A DNA stretch of 64,000 bases. Origin: Campylobacter sp. 2014D-0216 (GTDB taxonomy: Bacteria; Campylobacterota; Campylobacteria; Campylobacterales; Campylobacteraceae). The notes below the pieces were generated by a model. It had not been told where the DNA came from. It did not search any database and saw only the letters and a list, made by a program, of their open reading frames with translations. This document shows positions 48,039 to 57,600 of the stretch, in pieces. Made by a program: the position numbers and the translations under genes. Position 1 is the stretch's first letter. Every line of letters begins with the position of its first letter. Where the stretch lies: assembly GCF_014931215.1 (NCBI RefSeq), contig NZ_CP063089.1, forward strand, positions 682,001 through 746,000, written 5' to 3'.

Positions 48039-49851
48039 AGAAAAGGACTTAAAACTACTTCATCTTTTGGGTGTTAAAAACTGTATTGACTTGGCTTTGA
48101 TTTTGCCGAAAAAATTTGATGATTTTAGAATTTCGCAACACCCAAAAGAAAGCTTTTGTACTCAAAATGTTAAAATTATCAGCACGCAAAATCATCACTC
48201 TCAACTTTTTATGCTTTGTGAATGTCTAGAATGGGGTATTAAAGCAAATATCGTGATCTTTCATCCTAATCAATGGCATTTTAAAATTTTTAAGCATAAT
48301 GCTTTGGTTTGTATTCATGCAAAGATGAATTTTTTTAATGGAATTTGGCAGTTCATCAACCCAAAAATAGTAAAAAAAACAGGTCAAATAGTCCCTAAAT
48401 ATCAAATTAGTAATGTAAAAGATGAAAGTGTCAAAAAGCTTATTTTAAAATACGTCAATGAAGCAAATTTAAAAGCATTAAATTTGGAGCAAAAATACAT
48501 TAATTTGCTTTTAAATTTGCATCATTATGAAGACTTAAAGTGTTATGAAAATTTTGATCTTATTGTTAAAGACTTAAAATATATTGAAATTTTTAACCAT
48601 TTAAGGCGCTTAAAGGGTAAGAAAATTGATCAAAAAGCATATAAGATAAAACTTTTTGATATTAATTCTTGGCTTGATAGTTTGGAATTTACACCCACCA
48701 ATGATCAGCTTTTGGCAATAGAAGATATTAAAAAAGACTTACAAAGTGAATTGGCTAAAAGACGTGTGGTGATGGGTGATGTGGGTTGTGGTAAGACTTT
48801 GGTTATACTTGCAGCAAGTTTACTAGTGTATCCCAAAAAAGCTATTTTAATGGCTCCAACTAGTATATTAGCTGAGCAAATTTATCATGAGGCAAAAAGA
48901 CTTTTGCCTGATTTTGTCAATATTTTGCTTTTAAAAGGGGGTAAAAAAGACAAAGATCTTCTAAGACAAAAAGAACAAGCTCATTTTATCATAGGCACAC
49001 ATGCATTAATTCATCAAGAAGAATTAGAAGCGGTGTTGATCATGATAGATGAACAACATCGCTTTGGATCAAATCAAAGACAAAAAATAAGCGAATTGAG
49101 TAAAAATTCTTATCATACTCCGCATATTGTACAGTTTTCGGCCACGCCGATACCAAGAACCTTGTCGATGATACAAAGTGAACTTGTTAATTTTAGTTTT
49201 ATTAAACAGATGCCCTTTAAAAAGGATATTAAAACCTTTTGTATCCAAGATAAGGACTTTAAATATTTATTGAAAAAAATTGATAATGAGTTAGCAAAAA
49301 ATCATCAAGTGATTATTATTTATCCTTTAGTAAGCGAAAGTGAAAATATTGACTATCTCTCATTAGAACAAGCACAGGGGTACTGGATAAACAAATATAA
49401 AAATGTTTATGTTACGCATGGAAAAGATAAAAATAAAGATCAAATTTTGCAAGAATTTAGAGAAAAAGGTACGATTTTACTTTCTACAACTGTCGTGGAG
49501 GTGGGAATTTCTTTACCAAGACTAAGTGTGATTGTGATCGTTGGAGCTGAAAGACTAGGGCTTGCAACTTTACATCAACTTAGAGGAAGAGTTGGTAGAG
49601 TAGGGCTTGAGAGTTTTTGTTATTTGTATACTAAACAAAAACAAATCCCATCTCGTTTGCTTGAATTTGCTAAAACTTTAGATGGATTTAAAATAGCCGA
49701 ACTTGACTTACATAATCGTTTAAGCGGGGATTTGCTAGATGGTAGAGTACAACATGGTAATCATTTTAAATTTTTTGATTTTGCAGATGATGAGGAGCTT
49801 GTTGTTAAAGCAAAAGAAAGCATAAAAAATATGGAAGTGGAAAATGGATAA
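48028..49851 (+). CDS. recG: ATP-dependent DNA helicase RecG
   Basis: Branch-migrating helicase that remodels stalled forks. The N-terminal wedge/OB part is shortened (607 aa versus about 690 in E. coli), as in other members of the phylum. Helicase motifs: VMGDVGCGKT (Walker A), MIDEQHRFG (DEQH instead of DExH with the RecG-type QHRFG), SATPIPRTL, and QLRGRVGR. It overlaps the M16-like gene by 11 bp and nssR by 8 bp. Confidence 0.92.
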   Translation: MKVEEKDLKLLHLLGVKNCIDLALILPKKFDDFRISQHPKESFCTQNVKIISTQNHHSQLFMLCECLEWGIKANIVIFHPNQWHFKIFKHNALVCIHAKMNFFNGIWQFINPKIVKKTGQIVPKYQISNVKDESVKKLILKYVNEANLKALNLEQKYINLLLNLHHYEDLKCYENFDLIVKDLKYIEIFNHLRRLKGKKIDQKAYKIKLFDINSWLDSLEFTPTNDQLLAIEDIKKDLQSELAKRRVVMGDVGCGKTLVILAASLLVYPKKAILMAPTSILAEQIYHEAKRLLPDFVNILLLKGGKKDKDLLRQKEQAHFIIGTHALIHQEELEAVLIMIDEQHRFGSNQRQKISELSKNSYHTPHIVQFSATPIPRTLSMIQSELVNFSFIKQMPFKKDIKTFCIQDKDFKYLLKKIDNELAKNHQVIIIYPLVSESENIDYLSLEQAQGYWINKYKNVYVTHGKDKNKDQILQEFREKGTILLSTTVVEVGISLPRLSVIVIVGAERLGLATLHQLRGRVGRVGLESFCYLYTKQKQIPSRLLEFAKTLDGFKIAELDLHNRLSGDLLDGRVQHGNHFKFFDFADDEELVVKAKESIKNMEVENG

Positions 49852-50446
49852 GCATTTTGAAATTTTGATTTCAAAAGGAAAGAAAGAGTTTTTAAAAAAA
49901 GGAAATATTTTATTTTTTCAAGGTGAAAAAGCAAATAAAATTTATATTTTATTGAGTGGTAAAGTTCGTATATATAAAGTCAATACAAAAGGCTTTGAAT
50001 TAACCTTGCATACTTTAACCCCGGTAAATTTTATAGCAGAAATGCCTGTATTTGAAGGGATTGACTACCCAGCGAATGCTATTTGTGAGCAAGATTGTGA
50101 ACTTTGTGTGTTTGATTTTAATGAATTTAAAAAAATGTGTTTAGAAAATGGTGAATTTAGTTTTTTGCTTTTAACTTCATTGATTGGAAAAATTCGCATT
50201 CTAGAAAATTTTATCCGACAAAAATCTTTGGATTTGAAAACAAGATTGATTAGTTTTTTACTAGAAAATGAAGAAAAGCTGCAATATCTAAAGCAAAAAG
50301 AAATTGCCGTGATGTTAAATTTACCCCCAGAATCTTTATCGAGATTTTTAAAAGAATTAAAACAAAATGAGTTAATTTGTACAAATAAAGGTAAAATATC
50401 AATTTTGAATAAAGAAAAAATGCAAAAATTAATTAAGTCTTTTTAA
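49844..50446 (+). CDS. nssR: Crp/Fnr-family regulator NssR-like
   Basis: C. jejuni NssR activates the nitrosative-stress globins Cgb and Ctb. This 200-aa protein has the cyclic-nucleotide-fold sensor (NILFFQGEKANKIYILLSGKVRIYKV), dimer helix, and HTH KEIAVMLNLPPESLSRFLKELKQNELI. No Fe-S Cys cluster of Fnr type is apparent. The call relies on similarity by recall and on the recG-side location shared with C. jejuni. No globin gene lies next to it here. It overlaps recG by 8 bp. Confidence 0.78.
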   Translation: MDKHFEILISKGKKEFLKKGNILFFQGEKANKIYILLSGKVRIYKVNTKGFELTLHTLTPVNFIAEMPVFEGIDYPANAICEQDCELCVFDFNEFKKMCLENGEFSFLLLTSLIGKIRILENFIRQKSLDLKTRLISFLLENEEKLQYLKQKEIAVMLNLPPESLSRFLKELKQNELICTNKGKISILNKEKMQKLIKSF

Positions 50447-50457
50447 GTCTTATTTGT

Positions 50458-50463
50458 TATAAT
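50458..50463 (+). promoter_or_regulatory. Likely extended -10 element for the amino-acid ABC operon
   Basis: TTTGTTATAAT contains TGnTATAAT, the extended -10 form, 27 bp before the chosen permease start, in the short gap after nssR. Confidence 0.5.
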
Positions 50464-50489
50464 AATATATTTAAAATATGGAAGGTTTT

Positions 50490-51137
50490 ATGGATTTTGA
50501 TTTTTTAATCAAGTTTAGCCCTATGTTTATACAAGCTTCTTGGCTAACTTTAAAACTTGCTATTTATGGGGTGTTTTTCTCATTTTTGGTGGGTTTGTTT
50601 TGCGTGGGAGTGAATTATTTTAAATTTTCTTTTTTAAATTATATTTGTAAATTTTATATCGAGTTTTCAAGAAATACGCCTTTATTGATCCAACTTTTCT
50701 TTTTATATTATGCCTTGCCTGAATTGGGAATTCAACTTAGTTCTTTTGCGTGTGCTGTTATAGGACTTAGCTTTTTGGGTGGTTCTTATATGGCTGAAAG
50801 TTTAAGAGCGGGTATGGAAGCAGTAAAAAAACAACAGTATGAATCAGGACTTTCTTTGGGTTTAAGCCAATGGCAAAATTTTCGCTATGTGATCATGCCA
50901 CAAGCTTTAGGGGTAGCCATGCCAAGCATTAGTGCAAATATCATTTTTTTACTGAAAGAAACATCGGTTGTAAGTATTATCGCTTTAGCAGATTTGGTGT
51001 ATGTGGCTAAGGATCTTATAGGGCTTTATTATAAAAGTAATGAGGCTTTGTTTGCTTTAGTGCTTTGTTATTTGATTTTGATTTTGCCTATATCGTTAGT
51101 GTTAAACCGCATAGAAAAAAGGTTGAGTTATGTTTGA
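50490..51137 (+). CDS. Polar amino-acid ABC transporter permease (HisM/GlnP type), first
   Basis: Inner-membrane permease of a cystine/glutamine-type importer. About five membrane helices lie in 215 aa. The EAA loop AGMEAVKKQQYESGLSLGLSQWQNFRYVIMPQALGVAMP contacts the ATPase. Start ATG 50490 follows GGAAGG; an in-frame ATG four codons earlier would overlap that site. It overlaps the second permease by 8 bp. Confidence 0.9.
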   Translation: MDFDFLIKFSPMFIQASWLTLKLAIYGVFFSFLVGLFCVGVNYFKFSFLNYICKFYIEFSRNTPLLIQLFFLYYALPELGIQLSSFACAVIGLSFLGGSYMAESLRAGMEAVKKQQYESGLSLGLSQWQNFRYVIMPQALGVAMPSISANIIFLLKETSVVSIIALADLVYVAKDLIGLYYKSNEALFALVLCYLILILPISLVLNRIEKRLSYV

Positions 51138-51789
51138 AATTTTAAACCAAGATACCTTTTTTAGATTAGCACAGGGTTTAAGGGTTACGCTTGAGCTTTC
51201 TATTGTAAGTGTTTTGATCTCTTTGTTAGGTGGTTTATTTTTTGGAATTTTAATGCATTTAAAAAATAAATTTCTTTATGCATTTTGTCGCTTTATGCTT
51301 GAGTTTGTACGTATTATGCCTTTGATTGTTTGGCTTTTTATCGTACATTTTGGTTTAGCTAAATGGTTTGGTTGGCATTTGAGTGCGGTGGGTTCGAGTA
51401 TTATTGTTTTTAGTATTTGGGGTGTGTTTGAGATGATGGACTTAGTGAGATCATCATTAGCAAGTATACCAAAACATCAGTATGAATCAGGACTTTCATT
51501 GGGTTTTAATAAATTTGAAGTTTATCTTTTTATTGTTATACCTTTGTCACTAAGAAGATTGTTGCCAATGAGTATTAATCTTTTTACAAGAATTATTAAA
51601 AGTACTTCAGTGATTTATTTAATCGGTGGTATAGAGCTTATTAAGGTTGGTCAACAAGTAATAGAATTAAATTTATTTCAAAATTCTTATGCAGCTTTTG
51701 TGATTTATGGTTTGATTTTATTGATTTATTTTATATTATGTTACCCTTTGTCGGTTTATTCGAAGTATTTAGAGAAAAAATGGAGTTAA
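51130..51789 (+). CDS. Polar amino-acid ABC transporter permease, second
   Basis: Partner of the preceding permease, 219 aa and about five membrane helices. Its EAA loop is SSLASIPKHQYESGLSLGFNKFEVYLFIVIPLSLRRLLP. The two permeases share YESGLSLG and the overall layout, so they form the usual heterodimer. The ATPase gene follows by 1 bp. Confidence 0.9.
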   Translation: MFEILNQDTFFRLAQGLRVTLELSIVSVLISLLGGLFFGILMHLKNKFLYAFCRFMLEFVRIMPLIVWLFIVHFGLAKWFGWHLSAVGSSIIVFSIWGVFEMMDLVRSSLASIPKHQYESGLSLGFNKFEVYLFIVIPLSLRRLLPMSINLFTRIIKSTSVIYLIGGIELIKVGQQVIELNLFQNSYAAFVIYGLILLIYFILCYPLSVYSKYLEKKWS

Positions 51790-51790
51790 T

Positions 51791-52528
51791 ATGAGTTTTT
51801 TAAAAATACAAAATTTGCAAAAATATTATGAAGATCATCATGTTTTAAAAGATATTAACTTAGAAGTAAAACAAAAAGAAGTAGTAGTGATACTTGGCCC
51901 AAGTGGTTGTGGAAAATCCACACTTTTAAGATGTATTAATGGTTTAGAAGAAATGGCAGATGGAGCTATTTTTGTAGATAATGAAAAGATTGATAAAAAC
52001 TATAAAAAGTGGACGCAAATTCGCCAAAAAATAGGCATGGTATTTCAGTCATATGAACTTTTTGACCATTTAAATGTAGAGCAAAATATACTCTTGGGTC
52101 CTTTAAAGGTGCAAAAACGAAAAAAAGAAGAGGTGTTGGAAGAGGCAAAGTATTGGCTTGAAAGAGTAGGGCTTTTGCATAAACTAAAGGCTTATCCTAA
52201 AGAGTTGAGTGGTGGACAAAAACAACGTATAGCCATCGTTAGAAGCCTTTGTATGAATCCTGAAATCATGCTTTTTGATGAAGTAACAGCAGCACTTGAC
52301 CCTGAGATTGTACGTGAAGTCTTAGATGTGATCTTAAATTTAGCAAAAGAAGGTATGACTATGTTGATAGTAACACATGAAATGGGTTTTGCAAAAGCTG
52401 TTGCTGATAAGATAGTTTTTATGGATGAGGGAAAGATAGTCGAAATTTCAGATCCGAAGGAATTTTTTGAAAATCCTAAAACAGATCGTGCGAAGAAATT
52501 TCTCAATTTGTTTGATTTTCATCGTTGA
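51791..52528 (+). CDS. Polar amino-acid ABC transporter ATPase
   Basis: GlnQ-type ATPase of 245 aa. Walker A is GPSGCGKST, the signature LSGGQKQR, Walker B MLFDEVTAALDPE, and switch His lies in VTHEMGFAKAVADKI. The Walker B line has DEVTAALDPE rather than DEPTSALDPE, a conservative change common in the group. It drives the two permeases upstream, with CjaA downstream as probable binding protein. Confidence 0.92.
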   Translation: MSFLKIQNLQKYYEDHHVLKDINLEVKQKEVVVILGPSGCGKSTLLRCINGLEEMADGAIFVDNEKIDKNYKKWTQIRQKIGMVFQSYELFDHLNVEQNILLGPLKVQKRKKEEVLEEAKYWLERVGLLHKLKAYPKELSGGQKQRIAIVRSLCMNPEIMLFDEVTAALDPEIVREVLDVILNLAKEGMTMLIVTHEMGFAKAVADKIVFMDEGKIVEISDPKEFFENPKTDRAKKFLNLFDFHR

Positions 52529-52605
52529 TTTTATTTTTTTAAAAAAAATATTTAGAAAAATAATATAAGGTTTCAAAAATCAAATTTAAATATAAGGATA
52601 AAAAT

Positions 52606-53433
52606 ATGAAGAAAATTTTTCTCTTATCGTTTTTTATGGCGCTTATATTAAGTGCATGTTCAAAATCTAATTCTAATGAAAACACGATAGAAAAAATCAA
52701 AGAACAAGGTGTGATCCGCATAGGTGTATTTGGGGATAAACCTCCTTTTGGTTACTTAGATGCACAAGGTAAAAATCAAGGTTATGATGTGTATTTTGCA
52801 AAGCGTATTGCTAAGGAACTTTTAGGAGATGAGTCTAAAGTTCAATTTGTTTTGGTCGAAGCGGCTAATAGAGTAGAGTTTTTAGAGTCTAATAAGGTTG
52901 ATGTGATTTTAGCAAATTTCACTAAAACCCCAGAAAGAGAAGCGGTGGTGGATTTTGCTTTACCTTATATGAAAGTAGCACTTGGAGTTGTAGCTCCTAA
53001 AAATTCAGATATTAAAACCGTAGATGATTTAAAAAACAAAACTTTAATCATCAACAAAGGTACTACAGCAGATGCGTATTTTACAAAAAATATGCCAGAA
53101 ATTAAAACCATTAAATTTGATCAAAATACAGAAACTTTTGCAGCTTTGATTGGAAAAAGAGGTGATGCATTAAGCCATGATAACGCATTGCTTTTTGCGT
53201 GGGCAAAAGAAAATCCAAACTTTGAAGTAGTGATTAAAGAACTTGGAAATCATGATGTAATAGCTCCTGCTGTAAAAAAAGGCGATATGCAAATGCTTAA
53301 TTTTATTAATGATTTGATTATTAAATTAGAAAGTGAACAATTTTTCCACAAAGCATATGATGAGACTTTAAAACCTTTCTTTGGTGATGATGTTAAAGCT
53401 GATGATGTTGTGATCGAAGGTGGCAAAATTTAA
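52606..53433 (+). CDS. cjaA: Amino-acid-binding lipoprotein CjaA-like
   Basis: Periplasmic class II binding protein. C. jejuni CjaA binds cysteine and is a major antigen. The lipobox LILSAC places lipid on Cys18. The mature start is followed by QGVIRIGVFGDKPPFGYLDAQGKNQGYDVYFAKRIAKELLG, matching the family. Ligand-side stretches ANFTKTPEREAVVDFALPYMKVALGVV and INKGTTADAYF are present. Length 275 aa. It lies 77 bp after the ATPase and 2 bp before cjaB. Confidence 0.88.
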   Translation: MKKIFLLSFFMALILSACSKSNSNENTIEKIKEQGVIRIGVFGDKPPFGYLDAQGKNQGYDVYFAKRIAKELLGDESKVQFVLVEAANRVEFLESNKVDVILANFTKTPEREAVVDFALPYMKVALGVVAPKNSDIKTVDDLKNKTLIINKGTTADAYFTKNMPEIKTIKFDQNTETFAALIGKRGDALSHDNALLFAWAKENPNFEVVIKELGNHDVIAPAVKKGDMQMLNFINDLIIKLESEQFFHKAYDETLKPFFGDDVKADDVVIEGGKI

Positions 53434-53435
53434 GA

Positions 53436-54671
53436 ATGCAAAAATCTTTTAAAAATACCATCTATGCATCTTTAGGTGGTATTTTAGAATTTTATGACTT
53501 CGTGCTTTTTGTTTTTTTTGCAAATATTTTTGCAAAAATCTTCTTTCCTCAAAATGATGATTTTTGGCCTTTGGTGAATACTTATATTGCTTTTGGAGCA
53601 GGATACTTAGCTAGACCTTTTGGAGCTGTTATAATGGCACATTTTGCAGACACTAAAGGTCGTAAAAATGTTTTTTACATCAGTATGCTTTTGATGGTGA
53701 TACCTAGTTTTATTTTAGCGTTTTTGCCAACATATGAAAGCATAGGTTTGTTTGCTACTTTTTGTCTTTTTGCGATACGAATTTCTCAGGGATTAGCCAT
53801 TGGTGCTGAAGTAAGTGGAGCATGGATTTTTGTGAGCGAGTTTGTAAGTAAAAAAAGAATAGGCTTAGCTCTTGGGTTTATTTCAGCGACTTTAACTTTA
53901 GGTTTGTTGCTTGGAAATTTAGCCACTTTGATGGTGTATGAATTTTTTACTCAAGAAGAGGTAGAAGCTTATGCTTGGAGAATTCCTTTTATTATTGGAG
54001 GATTTTTTGGAATTTTGAGTTTATTTTTAAGAAATAAATTAAGCGAAACTCCAGAATTTCAAAAAATCAAACAGTCTAAAACACTTTTGAAATTCCCACT
54101 TAAAAATGCGATAAAAACTCACAAGTTGAGTATGTTAGTTTGTATGCTTGAAACTATTGTATTGACAAGTGGGGTGGCAACTTTAATGATATTGCCTCAG
54201 TATTTTGAAGGTTTATTAAATATAAGTAAAAATACTGCATTGTATTATCAAAATTTTGCCATTCTTGCGGTGATTTTTGGTGCTTTGGTGCAAGGTTTTT
54301 TAAGTGATATTTTTGGTGCTTTTAAAACTTGTATAGTTTTTAGTATTGCCTTGGGATTGTTTGGATTTTTATTTAGTTTTTACAATGATGATTTTATATA
54401 TTTTTACTTATTGGCTTGTTTTGCGCAAGGTATTATAAGTTTTGCTCCTATTTTTATGACCCAAATTTTTAATGTAGAAGTAAGATCAAGTGGACTTTCT
54501 TTTGCGTATAATATCTCATATGCATTTTTTGGGTTTGTTACACCTTTATTGATCAATGCTATTTATAAAGAATATATGTTTGTTTATATGATTTTTGTGA
54601 TGCTAGTAAGTTTTGTGAGTATGGTATTGGTTTTTAAAATTTTAAAGAGTAGATCTTATAGTGCTTTGTAG
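53436..54671 (+). CDS. cjaB: MFS transporter CjaB-like (metabolite:H+ symporter family)
   Basis: Twelve-helix transporter of 411 aa. The MHS-type start ASLGGILEFYDFVLFVFFANIFAKIFFP and the helix 2-3 loop MAHFADTKGRKNVF are clear. C. jejuni CjaB sits beside CjaA in the same way. The substrate is unknown. The last codons form the left arm of a terminator. The gene converges on autotransporter 2. Confidence 0.85.
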   Translation: MQKSFKNTIYASLGGILEFYDFVLFVFFANIFAKIFFPQNDDFWPLVNTYIAFGAGYLARPFGAVIMAHFADTKGRKNVFYISMLLMVIPSFILAFLPTYESIGLFATFCLFAIRISQGLAIGAEVSGAWIFVSEFVSKKRIGLALGFISATLTLGLLLGNLATLMVYEFFTQEEVEAYAWRIPFIIGGFFGILSLFLRNKLSETPEFQKIKQSKTLLKFPLKNAIKTHKLSMLVCMLETIVLTSGVATLMILPQYFEGLLNISKNTALYYQNFAILAVIFGALVQGFLSDIFGAFKTCIVFSIALGLFGFLFSFYNDDFIYFYLLACFAQGIISFAPIFMTQIFNVEVRSSGLSFAYNISYAFFGFVTPLLINAIYKEYMFVYMIFVMLVSFVSMVLVFKILKSRSYSAL

Positions 54672-54685
54672 CACTATAAGATTTT
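54653..54685 (+). terminator. Terminator built into the end of cjaB
   Basis: ATCTTATAGTGCT (54653-54665) and AGCACTATAAGAT (54670-54682) are perfect 13-bp arms with loop TTGT, followed by TTT. The cjaB stop TAG lies at 54669-54671, at the junction of loop and right arm. It ends 2 bp before the last base of autotransporter 2 on the other strand. Confidence 0.75.
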
Positions 54686-57600
54686 ACCACCATAAACCTG
54701 CTTTTAAATAAACAGCATGTGATCTTGTTCGGGTATTGAAAACGCCACCATAGTTTAGTGATAAGTCGATATTGTTTGCTATTGCATAAGAAAGTCCAAC
54801 TTGAGTGTAGGCAAACCATTTTGCTGTGGAAATGTCTTCTTCGTTTTTGTAATCTGCTAGTTGTATAGTAGTGCTATCAGCATCATTGTAAAGGTTGATC
54901 AATCCACCTACTGAAATGGTTGAGCGTACTTTATCACTCCATGGCTTTTGCCATTTTACTGCCATTGTGGTATCTAAAAAATTAACTTGCGATGCGTAAT
55001 AATGCTCTTTTAATCCGTTGATATGTCTTATAGAGAAATTTTTAAAACTCATACCTTGATAATTTAAACCAATCTCAGGTGAAAGCATTGAAATGTTTGC
55101 TGTATCATAAAGGTTAACACCTATTTTGATATCACCACCATAGCTAAATGATTTAGAGTTTGATTTTGCTGATTCGGGTAGTAGTTTGTATTTTTTATCG
55201 ATATCAATTTGAGTGTAGTCAAATTTAGTTCCAGCGCTTATAAAAAATTCTTTAATACCATCTCGAGCAAAAATATTATAATAGCTTAAACCACCATAAT
55301 AAGTTGTATCATCAAAACTAAGTCTTTGCTTGCTTTGAACTCTATCTGCGCCCTCATATCCAAGATATACACCTAGTATACCATCATCGCTTGATAATTT
55401 TTTTTGAACCCCTGCTAAAATACCACTAGTGTGGTTTTTGATTTTACCTAGACTTGGGCTTATGTTGATGGTTGAGTAGCTATGATAAGGAATGGCAAAG
55501 GTAAAATACTCGCTATCGTAGTTTTTGTGTGTTAGAAAAGTTTGATCAAGTTCGTTGATCAAATCAGCATTATTACCATAACTTTCGTTGTGTTTTGAGT
55601 TATTCATATTATCTACTTGGCTAAAATCTGTTCCAAATGTTTTACCATTGATATCTTTTAGCATATTTGAGATATTAATCGCTCTTAATCTTGCAGAGTA
55701 GATAGATGATTTTATTAAGGTTTTACCTGATGTTTCATTATTGTTTACCTTGACTTTGTATTGTCCTTTTTCTCCAGTGCGAACAAAATCAAAAAGCCCT
55801 GTAATATCTTCGAGGTTATTAATGGTAATACCTTGTCCGTTGTTAACCTGATCGCCTATGGCTTCACCATTTTTGTTAGCAACAAAGGTGTTAGAATTAT
55901 ACACCACATTAACTTTGGTTGTGGAGACAACAACTTTTTCTACATGAATTCCATTAATATCCCCATCAACGATAATGGAGTTTTCTTTTCTTTCTTCGTC
56001 TGTAGTATACTCTGTGTTATCAAAAAACCAACCTTTGATATTGGTAGTTGCACCTTCTTTGTTTTGGATATGATAACCGTTAGTTTTACCTAAATTTCCA
56101 TTAAAACCTTTATGGTTATTTGTTGGGGTCGGGGTAAAGTTGTTGATATTTACTGTGCCTTTGTTATTGATAATACCACCTTCAATATTACCATGGTTGG
56201 TAATATTGATACTTCCGCCCTCATTGTTAATGCTTGTTAAAATCGTACCTGTATTTACAAATTCTTGGATGTCCCCTTTGCTTGTGATAGATTTAATACT
56301 TCCACTATTTACAAGAGTATTCATATCTCCATTAATACTAAAATCATTTTTAATCGTACCGGTGTTGGTAAAATCTTTAATATTTCCTTTGCTTGTAACA
56401 GAGTTTATATTTCCTGCATTTGCAAAAGAAACCATGTTTCCATCAATACTAAAATCACTTTCAATCGTACCTGTATTTACAAATTCTTGGATGTCCCCTT
56501 CACTTTTGATATTTTTGATATATCCTGTGTTTGCTAAGTAATCAACCTTGCCTTGTTCTTGTATAGAAATACCTTCTTTAATAGTTCCATTGTTGATAAT
56601 ATTTTGCGTGTGAGAGTTTTTACCTAGATTGATATCTTTTTCGATTATACCATCATTGATGATATTGGTAATTTTTGCATTATTTTGAATGTTTTCTTTG
56701 ATAGAGCCTATATTATGAATCGTATCTATAAAACCATCGTTTTTGATATGCCCTTTGATGGTTCCTTTATTGTATGCTAGATAGATTGTGCCTTGATTTT
56801 CTATAGATTCTAAGGAGGCTTTTTCGTTGTTGTGTATTGCAGAGATCATTGCTTCTTGATTTGAGTTGAAAATACTTCCATTGATAGTAGAGTTGTTATA
56901 AATTCCAGATTGCTCTCCTGATATTACACCTTGGTTGGAGATGTTACCATCAATTAGGTTGTTGTTAAAAATACCATATTTTTTACCTAGGATAGATGCA
57001 TTAGCACCTAAGGAGATGTTGCCATATATTTGACCGTTATTTAATATACCAGAGTGCTTTATGCCTTGTATAGAACCACTTTGTAGATCAATGCTAGTTG
57101 TTTTGTTGTTTTTATCACCTATGATTGATTCGTTATTGATACCATTTTGACCACCTTGGATGAGTGAATCACCCTTAAGCATGATACCTTTGATCGCTGT
57201 TGGTTTGCTTTCATCTTTACTTTTTTGAAGATAGATACCATTGGCATTTTCGCCTATGATATTTCCACTATTAATGATATTTTCGATATTAAATTGATCA
57301 GATCCGTTGCCATTGCTTGCAATGTTGATCCCGTTGTTTTTTCCATAGATAAGATTTTCATTTTGGATAGATTTTATACTAGTTTTAAGATTGTTTGTAG
57401 AGTCCTTATTAAACTTTAATTCTATACCATCTTTAGCACCGTGAATATTTCCTTTGTTGTGGATATTATCTATGCTAGCGCCAGTGTTTACGACAATAGC
57501 ACTGTTTCGTATAGAGCTAATTTCACCTGTATTATCAATGGTATTGATACTTGAATTAGTGTAGTAAAAATCACTATATAAGCCTATACCTGCTTCTGTT

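Noticed and set aside
56140-56541. Open frames on the plus strand opposite autotransporter 2
   Set aside because: They mirror the repeat codons of the real gene, are Ile/Pro/Leu-rich nonsense with periodic motifs, and lack ribosome sites.
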